Source: CAVQGZ01 sp942491665
Lineage (GTDB): Bacteria > Actinomycetota > Actinomycetes > Jiangellales > Jiangellaceae
Length of the DNA: 64,000 bases
Assembly: GCA_942491665.1 (NCBI GenBank)
Contig: CALOBR010000016.1
Span: 124,001-188,000 of the forward strand
Direction of reading: 5' to 3'
This document shows, piece by piece, positions 42,401-51,961 of this stretch. The notes beneath the pieces are model-generated. The model had not been told where the DNA came from. It was given only the letters and a program-made list of their open reading frames with translations, and ran no database searches. The translations under genes and the position numbers were made by a program. Each line of letters opens with the position of its first letter. The stretch's first letter is position 1.

Positions 42401-43516
42401 GTGAAATTCCGAATCGAACGCGACGTCCTGGCCGAGTCCGTGGCCTGGGCGGCGCGGACCTTGCCGAGCCGGCCGACGCTCCCGGTGCTGGCAGCGTTGC
42501 GCATCGAGGCCGACGCCCATTCCGTCCGAGTTGCCGGGTACGACCACGAGGAGTTCGGCGAGGTCTCGTTCGACGCCGACGTGGTCGACGAGGGCGTGTC
42601 GTTGGTGTCCGGACGCCTGCTGGCCGACATCACCCGTTCGCTGCCGTCCAAGCCCGTTGACGTCGTCGCCGAGGCAGGCAAGGTGACGGTGACGTGCGGC
42701 TCGTCGAGGTTCACGCTGCAGTCTCTTCCGGTTGAGGACTACCCCGCCCTGCCTGACCTGCCCGATACGGTGGGGCGCATCGCCGGTCCGGTGCTCGCCG
42801 AGGCCGTGTCGCAGGTGGCCGTCGCCTCCGGCCGGGACGACATGCTGCCGGTACTCACAGGCATCCGGCTCGAGATCGAGGGCGACCAGCTCACGCTGGC
42901 TGCCACCGACCGCTACCGCCTCGCCGTGCGCGAGCTCACCTGGGAGCCGGTGCGCGCCGGCTCGTCGGCCGTCGCGCTGGTTCCGGCGCGCTCACTCGCC
43001 GAGACCGCCAAGTCGTTCGGCTCCGGTGACGTCGAGATCGGCCTGGGCAACAGCGGTCTGCTCGGGCTGTCGACCGCCGACCGGCGCAGCACAGCGCGGC
43101 TGATCGACGGGGAGTTCCCCAAGTACCGCACGCTGTTCCCGAGCGAGTCCGGCACGGTGGCGCGCATCCAGACCGGCGCCCTGGTGGAATCGGTGAAGCG
43201 TGTCTCGCTGGTTGCCGATCGCAGCTCGCCTGTGCGCCTGACCTTCGGGGCCGACGAGGTGACGCTCGAAGCCTCCAGCGGTGAGGACGCCCAGGCATCT
43301 GAGTCGTTGCCGGCCGAGGTGAGCGGCGACGGCCTGACGATCGGCTTCAACCCCGGCTACCTGCTGGACGGGCTCGGCGCGATCGACGCGTCCGTGGCCC
43401 AGCTCAGCTTCACCCAGGCCTCACGACCAGCCGTGCTGCAGGGCGCCGACGACATGGGCGCGGCGGTGCACGCCGAGTACCGCTACCTGCTGATGCCGGT
43501 TCGCCTGGCCGGCTGA
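42401..43516 (+). CDS. dnaN: DNA polymerase III beta subunit (sliding clamp)
   Basis: 371 residues in three clamp domains. It starts 'VKFRIERDVLAESVAW' and contains 'MLPVLTGIRLEIEGDQL', 'LAATDRYRLAVREL' and the C-terminal 'YRYLLMPVRL', all typical. The ring tethers polymerase and repair factors to DNA. GTG 42401 follows GAGGGG; the open frame extends back 26 codons without homology. Confidence 0.97.
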   Translation: MKFRIERDVLAESVAWAARTLPSRPTLPVLAALRIEADAHSVRVAGYDHEEFGEVSFDADVVDEGVSLVSGRLLADITRSLPSKPVDVVAEAGKVTVTCGSSRFTLQSLPVEDYPALPDLPDTVGRIAGPVLAEAVSQVAVASGRDDMLPVLTGIRLEIEGDQLTLAATDRYRLAVRELTWEPVRAGSSAVALVPARSLAETAKSFGSGDVEIGLGNSGLLGLSTADRRSTARLIDGEFPKYRTLFPSESGTVARIQTGALVESVKRVSLVADRSSPVRLTFGADEVTLEASSGEDAQASESLPAEVSGDGLTIGFNPGYLLDGLGAIDASVAQLSFTQASRPAVLQGADDMGAAVHAEYRYLLMPVRLAG

Positions 43517-43540
43517 GTACCCGCGAACCAAGGGAGTCAC

Positions 43541-44431
43541 ATGCAGCTCGGGATGGTCGGACTGGGCCGCATGGGGGGCAACATGCGGGCTCGCCTGGAG
43601 GCCGCAGGTCACGACGTGGTCGGGTACGACCGCGACCAGCAGATCAGTGATGTCGCCGACCTCGCCGGCCTGGTCGCCCGGCTTGACCGACCCCGACACG
43701 TGTGGGTGATGGTGCCGGCCGGAGCGGCGACCCGGTTCACCGTCGAGCAGCTCGCGACCCTGCTCGACCCGGACGACCTGGTGATCGACGGCGGCAACAG
43801 CCGTTGGACCGACGACGTGACGCACGCGGCGCTGCTGGCAGCCAACGACGTGCGCTACCTCGACTGCGGGGTCTCCGGCGGCATCTGGGGCGCGGAGAAC
43901 GGCTACGGGCTCATGTGCGGCGGGGACGACGTCGACGTCGCGCGCATGATGCCGGTCTTCGACGCGCTGCGTCCGGCGGGTGCTCGTGACCTGGGGTTCG
44001 TCCATGCAGGCGGGGTCGGGGCCGGGCACTACGCAAAGATGGTGCACAACGGCATCGAGTACGGCCTGATGCAGGCCTACGCTGAGGGCTACGAGCTGCT
44101 CACCACGTCGTCGGTGGTGTCGGACGTGCCCGGCGTCTTCCGGGCGTGGTCGCGCGGCACCGTCGTGCGTTCGTGGCTGCTCGACCTGATGGTGCGGGCC
44201 CTGGAGGACGACCCCGGGCTGCAAGACCTGGCGGGCGTCGTCAGCGACTCCGGCGAGGGCCGCTGGACGATCGAGGAGGCCATCGCCAACGCCGTCCCGG
44301 CCCCGGTCATGTCCGCCGCACTGTTCGCCCGGTTCTCCTCCCGCCAGCTCGACTCACCGGCCATGCGCGCGGTGGCCGCGCTGCGCCAGCAGTTCGGTGG
44401 CCACGCCGTCCAGCCGCGCGCCGACGGCTGA
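43541..44431 (+). CDS. gnd: 6-Phosphogluconate dehydrogenase (short, decarboxylating type)
   Basis: 296 residues. NAD(P) site 'LGMVGLGRMGGNMRARLEAA', catalytic Lys in 'GHYAKMVHNGIEYGLMQAY', and 'DCGVSGGIWGAENGYGLMCG'. It oxidises 6-phosphogluconate to ribulose-5-phosphate. The 300-residue form differs from the 470-residue enterobacterial enzyme. Its place between dnaN and recF is shared by several actinobacterial orders; ATG after AAGGGAG. Confidence 0.95.
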   Translation: MQLGMVGLGRMGGNMRARLEAAGHDVVGYDRDQQISDVADLAGLVARLDRPRHVWVMVPAGAATRFTVEQLATLLDPDDLVIDGGNSRWTDDVTHAALLAANDVRYLDCGVSGGIWGAENGYGLMCGGDDVDVARMMPVFDALRPAGARDLGFVHAGGVGAGHYAKMVHNGIEYGLMQAYAEGYELLTTSSVVSDVPGVFRAWSRGTVVRSWLLDLMVRALEDDPGLQDLAGVVSDSGEGRWTIEEAIANAVPAPVMSAALFARFSSRQLDSPAMRAVAALRQQFGGHAVQPRADG

Positions 44432-44443
44432 GCACCAGGCTCC

Positions 44444-45604
44444 GTGCACGTCGCCACTCTGTCGCTGCGCGACTTTCGCTCCTACCGCGACCTCGACCTG
44501 CAGTGGGAGCCGGGCGTGACGGTGCTGCTGGGGGCCAACGGCCAGGGCAAGACGAACGTCGTCGAGGCCGTGCACTACCTCTCGAGCCTTGCCAGCCACC
44601 GGGCCGGTACCGACACTCCCCTGGTGCGGGCCGGGTGCACCAGCGCCCAGCTCGCCGCCCGTGTTCACTCCGGTGACCGATCGCTGACGTTGGAGGTCGA
44701 CCTCAACGCGGGGCAGGCGAACAAGGCCCGGGTCAACCGCTCTCCGGTGCGCACAAGCCGCGAGGTAGTGGGGTTGCTGCGCACCGTGCTCTTCGCGCCC
44801 GAAGACCTCGCCGTCGTCAAGGGGGATCCCGGGGAGCGGCGGCGATTTCTCGACCAGCTCCTCGTGCAGCGACGCCCGCGGCTGGCCGGCGTGCGCGCCG
44901 ACTACGAGCGCGTGCTCAAGCAACGCACCGCACTGGTCAAGTCGGCCGCGGCCCTGCGCCGCCAACGGGGTCGCGGTGCCACTGACCTCGACACCCTCGA
45001 CGTGTGGGACGGCCACCTCGCCCGCACCGGTGCCGAGCTCGTGGCAGGCCGTGTCGCGCTGCTCCACGAGCTGGGCGAGAGAGTGCGCGCGGTGTACGCC
45101 GACCTCGCCCCGGGCTCGGCCCCTGCGGCGGCGACGTACCGTTCCAGCGTGCTCGGCTACGGGGTCGACTCCGACGCCGCGCAGCACGCCGCCCAGTCCG
45201 TGCCGGACTGGGAGCTGCTGCTGGGCTCGGCCCTGACCCAGGCTCGCTCGGCCGAGCTCGACCGAGGTCAGTGCCTCGTCGGACCGCACCGCGACGACGT
45301 CGTGCTGGCCATCGGCGACCTGCCCGCCCGGGGGTACGCCAGCCAGGGCGAGTCGTGGTCGTTCGCTCTTGCCCTGCGACTGGCCAGCTTTGACCTGCTC
45401 ACCGCCGAGTCCGACAGCACCCCCGTGCTCATGCTGGACGACGTCTTCGCCGAGCTCGACGCTCGACGTCGTGACCATCTCGCCGCGCGAGTCGGGCAGG
45501 CCGACCAGGTGATCGTCACCGCCGCCGTTGCCGCCGACGTCCCATCGACGCTGGTGGGGGCACGATTCTCGGTCGCCGACGGGGCGGTGCAGCGTGTCGA
45601 CTGA
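44444..45604 (+). CDS. recF: DNA replication/repair protein RecF
   Basis: 386 residues. 'LSLRDFRSYRDLDLQWEPG' start, Walker A 'LGANGQGKTNVVEAVHYL', ABC-type signature 'LVGPHRDDV' and 'SQGESWSFALALRLA', Walker B 'VLMLDDVFAELDARRRDHL'. It helps load RecA at gaps with RecO/R. GTG start 12 bp after gnd. Overlaps the DUF721 gene by 11 bp. Confidence 0.96.
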   Translation: MHVATLSLRDFRSYRDLDLQWEPGVTVLLGANGQGKTNVVEAVHYLSSLASHRAGTDTPLVRAGCTSAQLAARVHSGDRSLTLEVDLNAGQANKARVNRSPVRTSREVVGLLRTVLFAPEDLAVVKGDPGERRRFLDQLLVQRRPRLAGVRADYERVLKQRTALVKSAAALRRQRGRGATDLDTLDVWDGHLARTGAELVAGRVALLHELGERVRAVYADLAPGSAPAAATYRSSVLGYGVDSDAAQHAAQSVPDWELLLGSALTQARSAELDRGQCLVGPHRDDVVLAIGDLPARGYASQGESWSFALALRLASFDLLTAESDSTPVLMLDDVFAELDARRRDHLAARVGQADQVIVTAAVAADVPSTLVGARFSVADGAVQRVD

Positions 45605-46112
45605 GCACTCCCCGGACGGCGTCGAGCTCGCCTGCGCGTTCGTCCTGGCTCGCACCGGCGTGGCCGGTGAGGTGGCCCTGAAGCAGCCGCCACGACGCGG
45701 ACGGCGAGGGAGGGCTGCCGGCGACCCGGCCGAGTGGAGCGGCCCGGCGCCCGGGCCGCGCGACCCCGTCGCCGCCGGCTCGGCGCTGGACGGCCTGGTC
45801 GCCTCCGGGGGGTGGGGCGACCACCTAGCCGTGCACGCGGTGACCGGTCGGTGGGACGAGATCGCCGGCCCAGCGGTCGCCGAGCACAGCCACGTCGAGT
45901 CGTTCACCGAGGGCGTGCTGAGCGTGCGATGCGACTCGACGGCATGGGCCACCCAGCTGCGCATGCTCGTGCCCCAGCTGCTGGCCCGGCTGAGCGACGA
46001 GGCCGGCGCGGGGGTTGTGCGCAGCGTCGAGGTGAAGGGCCCCGACGCCCCCTCGTGGGTGCGTGGCCCGCGCCGGGTGAAGGGCCGCGGCCCCCGCGAC
46101 ACGTACGGCTGA
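45594..46112 (+). CDS. DUF721 (DciA-like) protein
   Basis: 172 residues. A variable N-terminal part, then the DUF721 domain at about 75-150 ('WDEIAGPAVAEHSHVESFTE', 'LSVRCDSTAWATQLRML'). The domain is related to DciA, the helicase-operating protein of bacteria lacking DnaC; actinobacterial members sit between recF and gyrB. GTG overlaps the recF stop. A DnaB-loading role is inferred from the family. Confidence 0.88.
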   Translation: MSTEHSPDGVELACAFVLARTGVAGEVALKQPPRRGRRGRAAGDPAEWSGPAPGPRDPVAAGSALDGLVASGGWGDHLAVHAVTGRWDEIAGPAVAEHSHVESFTEGVLSVRCDSTAWATQLRMLVPQLLARLSDEAGAGVVRSVEVKGPDAPSWVRGPRRVKGRGPRDTYG

Positions 46113-46117
46113 GATGC

Positions 46118-46135
46118 ACGTCAGTGACGTAGACT
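46118..46135 (+). promoter_or_regulatory. gyrB promoter candidate
   Basis: TAGACT (46130-46135) is a good -10, 39 bp before the GTG, with AGGAGGT in the leader. The near-palindrome ACGTCAGTGACGT (46118-46130) abuts it and could be an operator. Confidence 0.4.
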
Positions 46136-46174
46136 GGCCCCTCAACGCACCCACGCCCAGGAGGTCTCTCGCCC

Positions 46175-48391
46175 GTGACGCACGCCCCGGTCGAGGACAC
46201 CACAGACGAGCCTGACGCCACTGACACCACCGGCCCGGACACCACCGCAGCTACGGGGTCGCAGCAGGGGTACGACGCCAGCGCGATCACCGTCCTCGAA
46301 GGCCTCGAGGCGGTGCGCAAACGACCCGGCATGTACATCGGGTCGACCGGCGAGCGGGGACTGCACCACCTGGTCTACGAGGTGGTCGACAACGCCGTCG
46401 ACGAGGCCCTGGCCGGGTACTGCGACACCATCGGGATCGACCTGCTGGCCGACGGCGGAGTACGGGTCTGCGACAACGGGCGCGGCATCCCCGTCGACCT
46501 GCACCCGGTCGAGCAGCGTCCCGCTGTCGAGGTCGTCCTCACCGTGCTGCACGCCGGTGGAAAGTTCGGTGGCAGCGGCTACAAGGTCTCCGGCGGTCTG
46601 CACGGCGTCGGCGTCTCCGTGGTCAACGCGCTGTCCGAGCGGCTCGAGGTCGAGGTTCGCCGCGACGGTTTCGTATGGCGCCAGGCCTACCACCTGGGCG
46701 AGCCCACCGGGCCTTTGGTGCGTGTCGAGCCGACCGAGGAGACTGGAACGACCATCACGTTCTGGGCGAGTCCCGACATCTTCGAGACCACGGTCTACTC
46801 GTTCGAGACGCTGCAGACCCGGCTGCGCGAGATGGCCTTTCTCAACCGCGGACTCGAGATCGTGCTGCGCGACTGGCGCCCCACGGCGGTCGCTGCCGAC
46901 GAGCCCGTGGACGAGGTCACCGGCGTCGTGCCGGTGATCACCGAGGAACAGCTGGCGGCGGCCCAGGCCGGCGAGACGCCGGGTAGTTCGGCTGGTGACG
47001 GCGCTGACAAGGTGGCTGGGGGCGGGGCGGCCGAGACGGCCGATGCGGGAGAGTCCACCGACGGCCTGCCCCGCGAGGTGCGCTACCGCTACGACGGCGG
47101 CCTCGTCGACTTCGTTTCCCACCTCAACCGTGGCCGTGACCTTGCCCACCGCAGCGTGGTCTCGTTCGAGGCCGAGGCGGCAGACTCCTCCACCGGTCTC
47201 GGGCACTCCGGCGGCATGAGCCTCGACGTCGCGATGCAGTGGAACATGGGCTTCAGCGAGCGGGTGCACACGTTCGCGAACACGATCAACACCCATGAGG
47301 GCGGCACGCACGAGGAGGGGTTCCGCGCGGCCCTGACGACGCTGGTCAACCGGTTCGCCCGGGAGTGGGGCGTGCTGCGCGAGAAGGACGCCAAGCTCAC
47401 CGGTGACGACGTCCGCGAGGGTCTGACGGCGATCGTGAGCCTCAAGATCAGCGAGCCGCAGTTCGAGGGCCAGACCAAGACGAAGCTGGGGAACACCGAC
47501 GCGAAGTCGTTCGTCCAGCAGGTCGTCAACGAGCAGCTCGGCGCCTGGTTCGAGCAGAACCCGACCGAGGGCAAGGACATCGCCCGCAAGTCCCAGCAGG
47601 CGGCGTCGGCGCGCATCGCGGCCCGCAAGGCGCGTGACATCGCGCGCTCCCGCAAGGGGCTGCTCGGCGGCGCCGGCTTCGGCAAGCTCGCCGACTGCCA
47701 GTCGACCGACCCGGGCGCCAGCGAGGTCTTCGTCGTCGAGGGTGACTCCGCCGGTGGCTCGGCCAAGGGTGGGCGCGACCCGAAGTTCCAGGCGATCCTG
47801 CCGATCCGGGGCAAGATCCTGAACGTCGAGAAGGCTCGTCTCGACCGCATCCTCGCCAACACCGAGGTGCAGTCGATCATCACCACGCTCGGCACCGGTG
47901 TGCACGACGACTTCGACATCGCGCGACTGCGCTACCACAAGATCATCTTGATGGCCGACGCCGACGTCGACGGGCAGCACATCACGACGCTGCTGCTCAC
48001 GCTGCTGTTCCGGTTCATGCGCCCGATCATCGAGGCCGGCCACGTCTACCTCGCCCAGCCCCCGCTGTTCAAGATCAAGTGGAGCCACGGCGAGCACGAG
48101 CTGGCCTACAGCGACGCCGAGCGCGACGCCCTGCTCACCGCCGGGCAGGAGGCCGGACGACGCCTGCCGGCCCAAGCACCCATCCAGCGCTACAAGGGCC
48201 TCGGCGAGATGAACGCAGACGAGCTGTGGGACACCACCATGGACCCGGAGAAGCGCATCTTGCTCCAGGTCACGCTGGACGACGCGGCCGCGGCCGACGA
48301 GGCGTTCTCGGTGCTGATGGGCGAAGACGTGGAGAGCCGTCGAGCCTTCATCCAGCGCAACGCCCGCGACGTTCGCTTCCTGGACATCTGA
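46175..48391 (+). CDS. gyrB: DNA gyrase subunit B
   Basis: 738 residues. GHKL ATPase with 'RKRPGMYIGSTGERGLHHLV' and 'ASGG'-type lid 'GGLHGVGVSVVNALS', transducer, then TOPRIM with 'VFVVEGDSAGGSAKGGRD' and 'DADVDGQHI'. An acidic low-complexity insert lies at about residues 255-295 ('GETPGSSAGDGADKVAGG'). With GyrA it introduces negative supercoils. GTG start after AGGAGGT. Confidence 0.97.
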   Translation: MTHAPVEDTTDEPDATDTTGPDTTAATGSQQGYDASAITVLEGLEAVRKRPGMYIGSTGERGLHHLVYEVVDNAVDEALAGYCDTIGIDLLADGGVRVCDNGRGIPVDLHPVEQRPAVEVVLTVLHAGGKFGGSGYKVSGGLHGVGVSVVNALSERLEVEVRRDGFVWRQAYHLGEPTGPLVRVEPTEETGTTITFWASPDIFETTVYSFETLQTRLREMAFLNRGLEIVLRDWRPTAVAADEPVDEVTGVVPVITEEQLAAAQAGETPGSSAGDGADKVAGGGAAETADAGESTDGLPREVRYRYDGGLVDFVSHLNRGRDLAHRSVVSFEAEAADSSTGLGHSGGMSLDVAMQWNMGFSERVHTFANTINTHEGGTHEEGFRAALTTLVNRFAREWGVLREKDAKLTGDDVREGLTAIVSLKISEPQFEGQTKTKLGNTDAKSFVQQVVNEQLGAWFEQNPTEGKDIARKSQQAASARIAARKARDIARSRKGLLGGAGFGKLADCQSTDPGASEVFVVEGDSAGGSAKGGRDPKFQAILPIRGKILNVEKARLDRILANTEVQSIITTLGTGVHDDFDIARLRYHKIILMADADVDGQHITTLLLTLLFRFMRPIIEAGHVYLAQPPLFKIKWSHGEHELAYSDAERDALLTAGQEAGRRLPAQAPIQRYKGLGEMNADELWDTTMDPEKRILLQVTLDDAAAADEAFSVLMGEDVESRRAFIQRNARDVRFLDI

Positions 48392-48404
48392 GGAGTACCG
48401 ACCG

Positions 48405-50996
48405 GTGACCGACTCCACGCTGCCCCCTGCGCCGCCCGCGCCGCCGCCCGGCCCGGGCGACTTCAGCGACGGTGACCGCGTCCGCGGCATCGACCTGCGC
48501 ACCGAGATGGAGCGCTCCTACCTCGACTACGCCATGAGCGTCATCGTCGGCCGGGCGCTGCCCGAGGTGCGCGACGGCCTCAAGCCCGTGCACCGCCGCG
48601 TGCTGTACGCGATGTACGACGGTGGCTACCGTCCCGACCGCGGCTACTCCAAGTGCTCGCGCGTCGTCGGCGACGTCATGGCGCAGTACCACCCGCACGG
48701 CGACTCCGCGATCTACGACACCTTGGTGCGCCTCGCCCAGCCCTGGTCGCTGCGCTACCCGCTGGTGGACGGGCAGGGCAACTTCGGCTCGCCGGGCAAC
48801 GACCCGCCCGCCGCGATGCGCTACACCGAGGCCCGCATGACGCCGCTGGCCATGGAGATGGTGCGCGACATCGACCAGGGCACCGTCGACTTCGGGCCCA
48901 ACTACGACGGACGGGCGTCCGAGCCACTGATTCTGCCCAGCCGGTTCCCGAACCTGCTGGTCAACGGCAGCGCCGGGATCGCGGTGGGTATGGCGACCAA
49001 CATCCCGCCGCACAACCTGCGCGAGGTGGCCGACGGGGTGGCCTGGGCGCTGGAGCACCCCGAAGCGAGCCGACCCGAGCTGCTGGCCGCACTGATGGAG
49101 CGCATCAGCGGGCCAGACTTTCCGACCGGCGCGCTGATCGTCGGCCGCACCGGTATCGAGGACGCGTACCGCACCGGGCGCGGCTCGGTGACCATGCGTG
49201 CGGTCATCGAGGTCGAAGAGGACAGCAAGGGCCGCGTCAGCCTCGCGGTGACCGAGCTGCCCTACCAGGTGAACCCCGACAACCTTGCGGTCAAGATCGC
49301 CGAGCTCGTCAACAGCGGCAAGGTCGGCGGTATCGCTGACATCCGCGACGACACGTCCACCCGAACCGGCCAGCGCCTGGTGATCGTCCTCAAGCGCGAC
49401 GCCGTCCCCATGGTGGTGCGCAACAACCTTTTCAAGCACACCCAGCTGCAAGACACGTTCGGCTGCAACATGGTGGCACTCGTCGACGGGGTGCCGCGCA
49501 CCCTGTCGCTGGACGCCTTCGTGCGGCACTGGGTCACCCACCAGATCGAGGTGATCCGTCGGCGTACCGAGTTCCGCCTCGCGCAGCGTCGCGACCGCCT
49601 GCACATCGTCGCGGCTCTGCTCAAGGCGATCGACGTGATCGACGAGGTGATCGCGCTGATCCGCGGGAGCGCGTCCGCCGCCGCCGCGAAAGTCGCTCTG
49701 CAGGAGTTCCTCGACATCGACGAGGTGCAGGCCGGCGCGATCCTCGATCTGCAGCTACGCAAGCTGGCCGCCCTTGAGCGCCAAGAGCTGCAGGACGAGT
49801 ACGACCGTCTGGTCGCCGAGATCACCGACCTCGAAGACATCCTGGCCCGCGACGAGCGCAAGCGCGAGATCGTGCGCGACGAGCTCGCCGAGATTGTCGG
49901 CAAGTACGGCGACGAGCGTCGCTCGACGATCATCCCCGGCGAGGGTGGCCTGACCGACGAGGACCTCATCCCGGTCGAGGACGTCGTGGTCACCCTCACT
50001 CGCGGCGGGTACGTCAAGCGCACCCGCTCTGACCTGTACCGCTCGCAGAAGCGCGGCGGCAAGGGCGTGCGAGGGGCGGCGCTGCGCGGTGACGACGTGG
50101 TCGCGCACCTGCTGAGCACCACCACGCATCACACGCTGCTGTTCTTCACCGACCGGGGCCGGGTGTTCCGGGTCAAGGCGTACGAGGCCAGCGAGGCCGC
50201 GCGCGACGGTCGGGGCATGCACGTGGCGAACATGCTCTCGCTGCCGTCGGATGAGTCGGTGGCACAGGTGCTGGCGATCGAGAACTTCGAGCAGATGCCG
50301 TACCTGGTGCTGGCTACCCGCTCGGGCCTGGTGAAGAAGACGCGGCTCACCGCGTACGACACTCGCCTCTCCGGCGGAATCAAGGCGATCTCGCTCACCG
50401 ATGACGACGCCGTGATCGGGGCTCACCTGATCACTGCCGACGACCACCTGCTGCTCGTGTCACGCCGCGGCATGGCGATCCGCTTCGCGGCCGACGACCA
50501 GGCGTTGCGACCGATGGGCCGCGACACGCGCGGTGTGCAGGCAATGCGCTTTCGTGACGGCGACGAGCTGCTGGCCATGAACGTCCTGCCGGCCGGGCTC
50601 GCCGAGCACGACACCTTCGTCTTCACCGTGACCGACGGCGGCTTCGCCAAGCGCACCCCGGTGACCGACTACCGCCCGCAAGGACGGGGCGGGCTGGGCC
50701 TCAAGGCCGCTCGCCTCACCGAGTCGCGCGGTGGGCTGGTCGGGGCGCTCGTGGTGGACGAGGGCGACGAGGTGTTGAGCATCCGTGCCGCGGGAGGGGT
50801 GACACGAAGCCCGGTGGCGGACGTGCGGGCGACTGGACGTGACACGATGGGCGTGACCTTCGTGGACGTTGCCACCGACGACACGGTTGCGGCGATCACG
50901 CGGGTGGTCGAAGACGACCTCGACGACACCGATCCGGAGAACGACGACGCTCATGCTGAGATCGACGGCGAAGTCGGGGAGGATGGCGAGCTGTGA
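48405..50996 (+). CDS. gyrA: DNA gyrase subunit A
   Basis: 863 residues. Breakage domain with 'YLDYAMSVIVGRALPEVRDG', the quinolone region 'HPHGDSAIYDTLVR' carrying Ser and Asp (the sensitive-type residues), and catalytic Tyr in 'AMRYTEARM'. The C-terminal wrapping domain has the gyrA box as 'KRGGKGVRGA' plus six blade-like repeats and an acidic tail. Starts 13 bp after gyrB, overlaps the DUF3566 gene by GTGA. Confidence 0.97.
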   Translation: MTDSTLPPAPPAPPPGPGDFSDGDRVRGIDLRTEMERSYLDYAMSVIVGRALPEVRDGLKPVHRRVLYAMYDGGYRPDRGYSKCSRVVGDVMAQYHPHGDSAIYDTLVRLAQPWSLRYPLVDGQGNFGSPGNDPPAAMRYTEARMTPLAMEMVRDIDQGTVDFGPNYDGRASEPLILPSRFPNLLVNGSAGIAVGMATNIPPHNLREVADGVAWALEHPEASRPELLAALMERISGPDFPTGALIVGRTGIEDAYRTGRGSVTMRAVIEVEEDSKGRVSLAVTELPYQVNPDNLAVKIAELVNSGKVGGIADIRDDTSTRTGQRLVIVLKRDAVPMVVRNNLFKHTQLQDTFGCNMVALVDGVPRTLSLDAFVRHWVTHQIEVIRRRTEFRLAQRRDRLHIVAALLKAIDVIDEVIALIRGSASAAAAKVALQEFLDIDEVQAGAILDLQLRKLAALERQELQDEYDRLVAEITDLEDILARDERKREIVRDELAEIVGKYGDERRSTIIPGEGGLTDEDLIPVEDVVVTLTRGGYVKRTRSDLYRSQKRGGKGVRGAALRGDDVVAHLLSTTTHHTLLFFTDRGRVFRVKAYEASEAARDGRGMHVANMLSLPSDESVAQVLAIENFEQMPYLVLATRSGLVKKTRLTAYDTRLSGGIKAISLTDDDAVIGAHLITADDHLLLVSRRGMAIRFAADDQALRPMGRDTRGVQAMRFRDGDELLAMNVLPAGLAEHDTFVFTVTDGGFAKRTPVTDYRPQGRGGLGLKAARLTESRGGLVGALVVDEGDEVLSIRAAGGVTRSPVADVRATGRDTMGVTFVDVATDDTVAAITRVVEDDLDDTDPENDDAHAEIDGEVGEDGEL

Positions 50997-51691
50997 CGAC
51001 CACTCGTGACCCGTCCTCCGGCTCTGGTCCGGACGACGTGACCCAGTCCGTGAAGTCGGTCGCCACCGAGTCGAGCCCCGCGGCGAACCAGGGTTCGGGC
51101 TCCGGGTCGAGCGCCGACCCGGACACCGACCCGCAGGGCATGAACCTGGTGGCCGAGGCAACGAGCTCCGAGGCCCCGAGTGCTGACGCCTTGCGCACGA
51201 CGCCCCCGCCCGCTGGCACCGGCCCCCAGCAGATGGACCCCCTCGCGTCGGAGATCAGGGCCGCAGCGTCTACGCCGGGGCCGCGCGAGAGGGTCCGCAG
51301 CGCGGTACGCCGTACCGGCAAGGTGCGTAAGGCCCGCCTGCGCCTGCTCCGGGTCGAGCCGTGGTCGGTGATGAAGTCTGCGTTCGTCCTCTCGATCGCG
51401 ATCGGCATCACGTTCGTCGTAGCCGTCGCAACCCTGTGGTCGATCATCGACGCGGCGGGGGTCTTCGAAGCCGTCGGCGGGCTTGTCACCGACCTGACGG
51501 AGTCGGAGTCTGCCTCGGGCGTGGACGTCACCGAGTACGTCGGCTTCTCCCGCGTGGTGGGCCTGGCGACGGTGATCGCGGTGGTCGACGTCGTCCTGCT
51601 CACGGCGTTGGCAACGCTGTTCGCGTTCCTCTACAACCTGTCAGCGTCGCTGCTGGGCGGCTTCGAGATCACGCTGGCCGAGGACGACTAG
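50993..51691 (+). CDS. DUF3566 membrane protein
   Basis: 232 residues. A disordered, acidic, Ser/Pro-rich N-terminal half, then 'RLRLLRVEPWSVMKSAFVLS' and two membrane helices with 'YVGFSRVVGLATVIAVVDVV' and 'FLYNLSASLLGGFEITL', the DUF3566 pattern. The family is found after gyrA across actinobacteria. The role is unknown. GTG overlaps the gyrA stop. Confidence 0.93.
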   Translation: MTTTRDPSSGSGPDDVTQSVKSVATESSPAANQGSGSGSSADPDTDPQGMNLVAEATSSEAPSADALRTTPPPAGTGPQQMDPLASEIRAAASTPGPRERVRSAVRRTGKVRKARLRLLRVEPWSVMKSAFVLSIAIGITFVVAVATLWSIIDAAGVFEAVGGLVTDLTESESASGVDVTEYVGFSRVVGLATVIAVVDVVLLTALATLFAFLYNLSASLLGGFEITLAEDD

Positions 51692-51738
51692 GGATTCGTG
51701 GGTGCCGCGGGCCGTGCGGTACCGTTACCCGCTGATTC

Positions 51739-51812
51739 GGGCCTATAGCTCAGACGGTTAGAGCGCTTCCCTGATAAGGAAGAGGTCACTGGTTCAAGTC
51801 CAGTTAGGCCCA
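51739..51812 (+). tRNA. tRNA-Ile (GAT)
   Basis: 74 nt without CCA. Acceptor GGGCCTA/TAGGCCC, D-arm AGCTCAGACGGTTAGAGC, anticodon stem CTTCC/GGAAG with loop CTGATAA (anticodon GAT), T-arm GGTTCAAGTCC. It stands downstream of gyrA, as in many actinobacteria, and abuts the small gene at 51814. Confidence 0.98.
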
Positions 51813-51813
51813 C

Positions 51814-51948
51814 GTGAAGAAGATTGTGATCCTCGGTGCCCTGGCCGGTCTCGGCTTTCTCGGTTACAAGAAGTGGTCGGAGCAGCAGCGGGAGAACGAC
51901 GTCTGGTCGCAGGCCACCGACCCGGTGGAGCCCCGCGACCTGCGCTGA
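51814..51948 (+). CDS. DLW-39-family small membrane protein
   Basis: 44 residues: 'MKKIVILGALAGLGFLGYKK' (N-terminal helix), then WSEQQRENDVWSQATDPVEP and RDLR. Small actinobacterial proteins beside gyrA/tRNA-Ile-Ala with a 'DLWxEATD' motif are called DLW-39; here it reads DVWSQATD. The GTG starts one base after the tRNA-Ile discriminator base, so there is no room for a ribosome-binding site unless it lies in the tRNA. Function unknown. Confidence 0.8.
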   Translation: MKKIVILGALAGLGFLGYKKWSEQQRENDVWSQATDPVEPRDLR

Positions 51949-51961
51949 GCCGGCACAGCCC

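Noticed and set aside
46142..48502. Very long open frame opposite gyrB (786 codons)
   Set aside because: It is the antisense shadow of gyrB caused by high third-position GC; composition is unnatural and no domains or start signals are present.
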